Below, piece after piece: positions 57,040 through 64,000 of a stretch of 64,000 nt of DNA. A model generated the notes under the pieces. That model had not been told where the DNA came from. It saw only the letters and a list, made by a program, of their open reading frames with translations, and did not search any database. This DNA comes from Vigna angularis. Lineage: Eukaryota; Streptophyta; Magnoliopsida; Fabales; Fabaceae. The stretch is from contig NC_068976.1 in NCBI RefSeq assembly GCF_016808095.1, positions 30,622,371-30,686,370 on the forward strand. Direction: 5' to 3'. A program made the translations under genes and the position numbers. How positions within the stretch are numbered: position 1 is the first letter of the stretch; each line of letters opens with the position of its first letter.

Positions 57040-57044
57040 AAAAG

Positions 57045-57288
57045 TTTAAAAACTACAAGTCATTTTCACTCACATAGTCATTACCTTATCACAAGTTAGA
57101 AAAATGACATACCTTTTCTAATGTTTTTGAAGTCTTCTTAACTGCAACTGACTTAAAATTATATCCCTTGGCTCTTTGATACAGAGTTCCTGACATAAAA
57201 CAATATATTTTTGTGATTTCTTTGTATATTCTGACAAATTAAAAAAGGCTTTACCATAATTGAGTTCCTCTATACCCTTCCACTGTTC

Positions 57289-57386
<98 letters not shown>

Positions 57387-57656
57387 TTGATATGATGCAT
57401 ATTATAAGAGAGACCATTCAATCAAAACTTCAATGCACAAAGTAACATATGTTAGAAAAGAGAACAAAAATATAATTTACAAAAAGAGAAAACAAATACC
57501 ATTGGAAGCAAGCTGAACCCATTGCCACCACCATTCAGCACAAATATGAACCTTAGATGAAAAAGCAGTGACCGAGTTCAGTGCTGAGTTAGGAGCGAGT
57601 TGATGGTGAAGAGTAAAAAATCGGTGACCTGAGGAGACAGTAGCTTCATTGGACAT
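57045..57656 (-). pseudogene. Zinc-finger family copy P5, 5' part, right of the chromovirus
   Basis: Candidate first exon 57500-57656: ATG at 57656, 52 codons in an open frame (MSNEATVSSGHRFFTLHHQL; HICAEWWWQWVQLASNG) and a GT donor. An intron with a 94-bp (AT)n follows. Next is exon 57115-57188 (GTLYQRAKGYNFKSVAVKKT), and a GTATGTC donor. The zinc-finger exons are missing, as in P3. Copy P3 has the first exon with a 2-base deletion, so P5 preserves it best. I do not recognise the first-exon product. The chromovirus breaks the gene just downstream, so no full protein is made. Confidence 0.55.
57291..57384. repeat. (AT)n microsatellite in the P5 intron
   Basis: Ninety-four bases of uninterrupted AT repeat, at the position equivalent to 33486-33569 in copy P2. 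Confidence 0.95.
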
Positions 57657-57880
57657 TGCAGAAATGTTTTTCTGGTAATAGGTTTTTCCTTATTATCATA
57701 CAGAAATTTATTATTATTGGTAAGAGGTTTCCATCATCTTTATACAGCCATTGCAGAGAAATGTTATCACCGATGTGCCGTCCAATAGAGTGCTTCCATA
57801 ATTATAGAGCCATGCACCTATGTCCCCTCCAATAGGGTGCCTCCTTAATGACATATCACGTGCATAATGAGATATTTTAT
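57657..57880 (-). promoter_or_regulatory. Putative upstream region of copy P5 with CCAAT-type repeats
   Basis: Two copies of a phrase around CCNTCCAATAG(A/G)GTGCYTCC (about 57778 and 57828), which on the gene strand contains CTATTGGA. Conserved with 39001-39250 and 63190-63330. Assignment as promoter rests only on position and conservation. Confidence 0.35.
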
Positions 57881-59030
57881 GTTGTTATTCAATTTTTTAA
57901 ATCATTATTTTACTCCTCTAAATATCTGTAAAGTATTAAAAAAATGTATGTTTTATATTATAATATTTAACAGTTTGTAGAGAATATTTATGTATAATTA
58001 TCTTTTTTTTATTTTCTTAGGTAATCAATTAATTTAATTTAAATTATATATATTAAATTTAATTATTTCTAATGTTCTAAACTTTTCATTTTGAAAAATC
58101 ATAATCGATAAATTGTGTGGACTGGTTATAGTGGAGAGTCTTGCGGGTTATGTTTTGCATGGGTAGAGAGAAGTGAAGGTGTGTTGTTTGGATAAACGTA
58201 TGTACTTATATCAATTGTTTAAAAGTGAATACATATACACATAGAAAATTGAATAAAATCATTTTAAATTAAAACTCCAATATATTAATTTAATTAAGTT
58301 ATTATGCAAGGTTGTTGTAATAAAGAAATAGTATCAATACAAAAATTAAATTAAGTTAGCAAGTAGAAAAATGAAATTTAGAAAATATTGTCTGATAGAT
58401 TATATTTTTTTAATTATTAAGAATCTAACTATTTCATAATTTACTAAAAATATATTTATAGTAGTTTCTAATCCATCTATCTGTTGAAGAAGAGTAGTCA
58501 GCGATTGATAAATTTATAAATGGTATGAAAGAAAAGAAGCAATAACAAAGATATCACTTACTAAGGGCGGTGTTTCTTCTTCTGTTCAGAGGCTCTTTTT
58601 ATGCGATATTTACACATACAGTTCATACATATATGCAATCATATATCCTACCGAATAATGATTTTCTATAAAGTGACTCAAAAATATTATTATATCCTTC
58701 ACATATTAATTGGTTAGACGTATGTACTTATATCAATTGTTGTGAATACATATATATTAGCAAAAAAATTGAATAAAATTATTTTAAATTAAAACTCTAA
58801 TATATTAATTTAATTAAGCTATTATGCAAGGTTGCTATAATAAAGAAATAGATCAATACAAAAATTAAATTTTGTTAGCAAGTAGAAAAATGAAATTTTC
58901 TATCAGCGTCTTATAATAAAACCACAAACTTATTTTGTTTATAATTACTTTTGTATAACTATTATGAAAACTTTTATTTTCTTTGTTTTGTCGATGGTTT
59001 TATTTTATTAATTATATAATAATTCTTTTA
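57881..59030. other. AT-rich region with a 200-bp direct repeat
   Basis: 58192-58385 and 58716-58905 are diverged direct repeats (starting ACGTATGTACTTATATCAATTG and ending GTTAGCAAGTAGAAAAATGAAATT), about 525 bp apart. No coding sequence recognised. Confidence 0.65.
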
Positions 59031-59035
59031 TAGTT

Positions 59036-59477
59036 TGTAACATCCCAAAAATACAGTATAAAACTATATAATAGAATGATCACATGTTAATAATATTTCA
59101 GCTCAGTCTTACAAAAGATAGGGCACAACTCTGGCCGAGTGGCCTTACAAAAGAGTAGAAAAATTTAAATTTGTTCAAATGTGAAACCAAGGCTGAACGG
59201 TTTACAAATAACTTATACCGATCAGTCTAGTTACAAGAAAGGAGACAAACAAAAGGCCGAACGTTCATATAAAAAATACCAAAGATCGACCAAACGCTTC
59301 TACTGTTCGGTCTTCATTTCTACCTCAACCAAGTTTTCTTCTTCCAGCGCTTCTTCCAGTCGTTCTTCTCCTTCTACTCACATTCACACGGATGATCATT
59401 GTGACAGGACAACAAACGAACGCACAAAACAGACAAGACAAGAAATAGGGTAAGCTTATGTAATTTAATTCAAGTAT

Positions 59478-59525
<48 letters not shown>

Positions 59526-61415
59526 CACACAATCAACTAAACAAGATAAATCATTAACTCTTTCATGCAAAGCCTAATACTAGACTATGACTGTCCGAAT
59601 TGTATGAATTATGTGTAGCTACGACGTTCGTGCACCCGGGTGATGTAGTAACTGGGATATCCTCAACAGCTGCCACCCGAGGTTAGTCCGTTCCGTCCAA
59701 ATTAATCATAAGGACTAGGACCTCCTGCCATTCCCACACATGACTTACCCTTCTCTACGTGAGAAACGAGTAATCACGGAATATCAGGATGAACCGCCAG
59801 CTTAGCATGCCCACATTCATACTTTACCAATTCCAATATACATTCATGAGATATTCCTCCCCGGAATACTCGTTCGTAACCAAAGTCATTTCATCCATAT
59901 CATATTCCATCATCTTTCATCATTAAAACCTCAATTGAACCAATTTGAATAAAGATCCCTTAGGATACCAAATACCGAACGTTAGTTTTTAATCCAGAAC
60001 AAGACCGAACACTTGGAGTGAGACCGAGATGTCTCCGATTCAAAACAAATCGAATCAAGAGAGTTACTCACTGGTTGTGAAAGGAACCGAATATAATAAT
60101 ACTTTTCAGAGACTAATATAATCGAACGTTATTTACCAAGTGAGCCAATTTAATGAACTGACTCTTGAGAGTCCAAACCGAACACCGTAAAGCCTAGGCC
60201 GAGTACTAAGACTCTAGGCCGAAACCAATGGAGACAGACACTGTAGGACATCAAATAATAGTACTTGACGGAATCATATGAAGAAACCGAACGTCAATAA
60301 ATACTTAGCTTCTTAATGAGTTAAACATCAAGAAAACCGAATGCCAGTCGAAGATCGAGCACTGTAGAGAGCGAACACTATTGAGTTTGGACAAACGCTC
60401 TTATTATCAAGATAGATTAAGAAAGGAGAACGAGCGCCTGGTGTAAGACCTAGCACTTACTTGGTACGAGCGCTTGGTATAAGACCGAACACTACTTAGT
60501 ATTATAGAATAAAGGCTTGATAAATATAAGATACCTTTTAAGTAGTGTTCAAGACGAACAATATATATACAAATACATATAGATATACTTAAGTTTATAA
60601 CAAAATACCAAGGAACGAATATCCTTGGTTGAACACTTATATACAAATATTACTAAACGAAGACGCTCGGTCCTCAATTGGAATTCCATCCAAATGAAAG
60701 AATCCAGTTCCAACCGAGTCCACAAGAAAATCGAACGGTCAAAGACCTTCAGTGACGAACATCAATTTTCATATGGAATTACATACTTAGAATTCTTTAT
60801 ATCAATTCATTTCTCAACATCTATCTTCATAATTTCATACATTCATATCATAGTAAATATTCATACTTCATACAGTCAAAACATAGCAACAATCATATTT
60901 CATATTCATTCAGCAAATCAACGAACATGCATCCATTCAAAACGAACATAAAATCAAATTATATAAGCTTCCCTTACCTCTTAACGTGACCGAACGCTCA
61001 CAGAGTCAGAATATGGGTTCACCTCTACCAGTCCTTCTACCCTCAACGCTCGACAACTTCCAAAGCAGCTCAGATTCACAAACCGATCGGTTCAATCGAA
61101 AGCCCTTGACACCGGAAGAGTGGAAATGGTGCCTGAGTGATGATCGGAGAAAGAAAAGATGAGAATTTCTTAGAGAGAAGTAAGAGCTTTTTAGAGAGAA
61201 GGAGGAGAAAATAGTTTCAGAGATTTGGAGAAGAAGGTAAGCATGCAGAGAAGTGACACAACATTTGAAATTTGGCATTAACTACTGCCGTCATCTAAAA
61301 ACAAACGACCACTCTCCTGCAACCACCTGTTTCCACTTTCTGATTTCTAGATCCCCTTTGCTTGACATCTGGCTTCCACTCAAATGGGGTTTTCAGAATT
61401 TTAGTGGGTCTGACA
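59036..61415 (-). repeat. Solo LTR (family A), intact, TSD TAGTT
   Basis: Starts TGTAACATCCC and ends GGGTCTGACA on the plus strand, flanked by TAGTT at 59031-59035 and 61416-61420. It aligns from end to end with the CACTA-split LTR at 15952-26378. No internal region or primer site adjoins. About 2.38 kb; orientation minus because LTRs of this type read TGTCAGACCC...GGATGTTACA. It contains many CCGAACG / GACCGA motifs, an (AT)n at 59482-59523 and no supported gene; its ORFs of up to 108 codons are not credible. Confidence 0.88.
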
Positions 61416-61420
61416 TAGTT

Positions 61421-62150
61421 TAACATTATTTATATATATTATATTTAATTCTCATATTAATTTTTATAATAATTTGGTGAAAAATATTTCTTATTTATGG
61501 CATAATATATTAAAGGATACGTTAGTCATTTACTTCGTTTACTCATTTATGTTCCAGCAGCTCATTGGTTTATAAAAGAGGAAAAAAAAAAGTTTTCAAA
61601 CAAATCAATATTCATTGAAAAGCTAAATAACCTGATGCGTTGTCAATAATTTTTAATGTCCCTAAAGTTTATAAATCTATAAATATATTAAAAAGGTGAA
61701 GTATGTGATAATTTTCTAACAGAAGAAACATATTTTATTAAACCTGCTTATATTTAAACTTACTTATTTAAATAAAAATGATAAAAGTGGTATATTTATT
61801 TTTTTATGGAGGAAAGACTGACTTTAGATAGAATCTTTCTTTTATATGTGTATTTGTATGTTGATCACTTTTATGAAGTTAGAGATAAGATGTTCATATG
61901 AATTCAGTATAGTTGAAAATATTATGTTTTTATATAGTGTAATATCACTCTTAGAAATATAAAACTTTGTGTGTATATAATTAATATTATAATTATATTT
62001 AAGATAGTATTGATAGTTGATTTGAGTTGTCTCTTCTTTCCTTCTTTTATATACAATATCTCTTTTAATAATTTGTAATATTATAGCTATCATAAGAAAC
62101 TTTCTTTAGAAATGGCAGAATATTATAAGGCGGTATCAACTTTTTTTTAT
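61421..62150. other. AT-rich cluster flank, partly paralogous to 34080-34530
   Basis: The first 240 bases match the copy at 34080-34530. It was split by the solo LTR at TAGTT. The remainder is AT-rich without a recognised feature. Confidence 0.5.
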
Positions 62151-62369
62151 CAGGAACATTTTTGGTTGAAAAATAGATCTACATAACTTTTATGTTCAAC
62201 ATGTATCATTTACTTTTTAGTTTCATTAATATTTTTCAACTTTATCTTCTAAAATAAATATTTTAACTTTAGTCTTTTACCTATGCATGAACATTAGTGT
62301 ATTTATTAATTTCTTTTAATGATTTGCAATGATATGTAGAGCAGTTAAGAAAAATGAAAAATCATAAAA

Positions 62370-62408
<39 letters not shown>

Positions 62409-62611
62409 TAAAATTTGTATAAAAACATAAAAAAAAGTAGTACCAGAAAGTCGTATATTGTTAAGATTAGATCAAGACAAAAAAATATCAAAACAAAAAA
62501 ATCTAGAATTCTTCATATTGTTACTACTAGAAATATTCAGAATACATGATCACTTTTTAATGAATATATTATTGTACATCTAATAGTTAAATAAAAACAA
62601 ATACAACTCAG
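62151..62611. repeat. Cluster flank paralogous to 44785-45000 and 29420-29880, with (AT)n
   Basis: Shares TACCTATGCATGAACATTAGTGTAT, the (AT)n position (62372-62405) and TACTAGAAATATTCAGAATACAT with the other copies. Noncoding. Confidence 0.7.
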
Positions 62612-63035
62612 ATGCAAGATTGGTTTCCTTGGAATGAAACCTTGTTCAGACATCGATTTGCAATCTTTGGTTCTTCAGATGATAGAAGTGGGTTCCATTT
62701 TGAAACTAAGGCTGACCAATCTTCTTCCACTAATTCAGAAGTACATGTGGTTGATGGAATGTAAATTTCTCAACTTGTAATTGGTTTTACAAACAAAATG
62801 GAAGAGCGACATCGTACTAGTGAAGAAGAAGAAAGTTTTGCCACGGAGCGGGTCATGTTGTTTCCAAGAGGAAAGCTATACAAACAACAACAACAAACCA
62901 TTTGGTATGATGCACTTTTCCATTTGGTTTGTAAGACCATTCAACAAGTTAAATCAAGAGGATGAATTAGAGGATGACAACGAAGAGGACCCAAACTATT
63001 CTTTGTTTGGTTCTAGATCTAGGACCAAAATCTAG
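62612..63035 (+). pseudogene. Exon-like fragments of an unrecognised gene
   Basis: 62612-62764 encodes 51 residues (MQDWFPWNETLFRHRFAIFG ...). 62781-63035 encodes 84 residues whose end is acidic then basic (QEDELEDDNEEDPNYSLFGS). I do not recognise either. The second half partly matches noncoding-looking sequence at 45060-45250, so it belongs to the duplicated cluster. The acidic end could be an N-terminal piece of a nuclear protein. No splice sites were proven and both may be chance ORFs. Confidence 0.3.
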
Positions 63036-63059
63036 ATCAGCCTCAAAGAAGAATTCACA

Positions 63060-63380
63060 TATTCAAAGCAAATCATTCAAAGTAATCGAGTTCAGCACTG
63101 AGTTGCAGAGATGTTGCTTTGTTAATAATTTGAGCTTTCCTTGCTCTTTCTTTTGAAGGATTGTTATCATACAAAACTTTATTGTTCTTGGTAACAGGTT
63201 TCCATAATTATACACCAACACACCGATGTTCCGTCCAATAGCGTCCAATAGAGTACCTCCATAATTATTCAGCCATGCACCGATGTCCGGTCCAATAGAA
63301 TGCCTCCGTAATTGTACAGTCATACACCAATCTTATGGTCAATCTGATTACCTACTTAATCAAATATCACGTTATATTTA
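63060..63380 (-). promoter_or_regulatory. Possible sixth copy of the P3/P5 5' region (P6) with tandem CCAAT-type repeats
   Basis: 63080-63180 resembles the first-exon/leader area of P5 in decayed form (GAGTTCAGCACTGAGTTGCAGAGATG; TTATCATACAAAACTTTATT). 63190-63330 has three tandem units of about 55 bp with CGTCCAATAGNGTNCCTCCATAATT and ATGCACCGATGTCC. No open first exon remains. Confidence 0.4.
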
Positions 63381-63540
63381 GTTTTATTTATTATCTTTTT
63401 CAAAATATTTTTTTATCACATGATTCAGTCACTACTGCTTAATCAGATTATCACATGATTTTTTTTATCCCATTACTCCTACATAGCAGTATAAAAAAAT
63501 TATGTTTTATATTACAATATTTGATCTGCAGAGAATTTAA

Positions 63541-63580
<40 letters not shown>

Positions 63581-63723
63581 TTTAAATTGAATTTTATTTT
63601 TTCTAATGTTTTGAAATTTCCTTTTGAAAAATTATGATAGATAGATTTTAATATAATTAAAAAATATAATTTATATTGTAAGAGGTTATTTTTTAAATCT
63701 TTTATAATATTAAAATTGGTTTC

Positions 63724-63790
<67 letters not shown>

Positions 63791-64000
63791 ATGTAAGACA
63801 ATGTTAGTTATGTATGATTGATATAGTTAACAATAATATAACTTTTTGGAACTGTGACTTTCAAAACCAAGAGAAGATGAAGAAAACTATTACTTTTATG
63901 TTTCATTTAATTTCTAAAAATATAAAACAAATGAATAAAAACCATAAAAAAAAGTACATAACTGATTATTCATGAGATCAAATTACACACATAATCATAT
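63381..64000. repeat. AT-rich flank paralogous to 27550-27850, with two (AT)n runs
   Basis: Microsatellites at 63548-63579 and 63726-63785. After the second, TTCAAATGTAAGA to the window end matches 27632-27850, including ATAAAACAAATGAATAAAAACC. Noncoding. Confidence 0.7.

Overview
This 64-kb window is plant nuclear DNA, AT-rich and almost entirely transposon-derived. I infer a legume, probably Phaseoleae, with low certainty and only from the style of the repeats. The evidence for a plant is direct: Athila-, Tat-, chromovirus- and Copia-type retroelements, CACTA and Mutator-like transposons, a hAT MITE with GGGCCGGGTT-type subterminal repeats, a tRNA-Asp primer-binding site, and spliced exons of a plant zinc-finger (zf-4CXXC_R1) gene family. 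I found no tRNA, rRNA or CRISPR locus and no host gene that is clearly intact.

Layout. 1-8124: remains of an Athila-lineage Ty3 element. A gag fragment is joined directly to the 3' region, followed by an env-like ORF and a 3' LTR on +, then two LTR fragments with tRNA-Asp primer sites on the other strand. 8127-9131: a non-autonomous TIR element rich in CCTCGGTT/AACCGAGG. 9459-10012: a hAT MITE with a perfect 8-bp target duplication. 10481-13112: a Tat-like solo LTR with a 5-bp target duplication (TSD). 14048-15545: a CACTA remnant whose 5' end is tandemly duplicated. 15952-26378: a second solo LTR (TSD GTGAT) split by an 8.2-kb CACTA element that carries a degraded TNPA-like gene.

26384-64000: a decayed cluster of at least five partial copies, and possibly a sixth 5' region, of one gene family. 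Its exons encode a 4CXXC_R1 zinc finger, a DDT-like segment and a WHIM-like segment, the architecture of plant class II relatives of CDCA7. The copies have been broken by young insertions. A 3.5-kb Copia element with apparently identical LTRs (35063-38595, TSD ATTGG) sits inside a coding exon of one copy. An 11.1-kb chromovirus (45926-57039, TSD AAAAG) sits inside another. The chromovirus 3' LTR in turn holds a 5.0-kb MULE (51808-56810, TSD TTAGTATTA). The MULE carries a MURA-type transposase and a convergent, apparently intact two-exon gene for a GRF zinc finger with a C-terminal membrane helix. A 2.4-kb solo LTR (59036-61415, TSD TAGTT) belongs to the same family as the one at 15952.

Two themes stand out. 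First, the premature stops in the chromovirus, the CACTA gene, the MULE and the env-like ORF are nearly all explicable as C-to-T or G-to-A changes (CAG to TAG, TGG to TAG, CGA to TGA, CAA to TAA), as expected from deamination of methylated cytosines. Second, the nesting order is readable from intact target duplications: gene copies first, then the chromovirus, then the MULE; and gene copy, then solo LTR, then CACTA.
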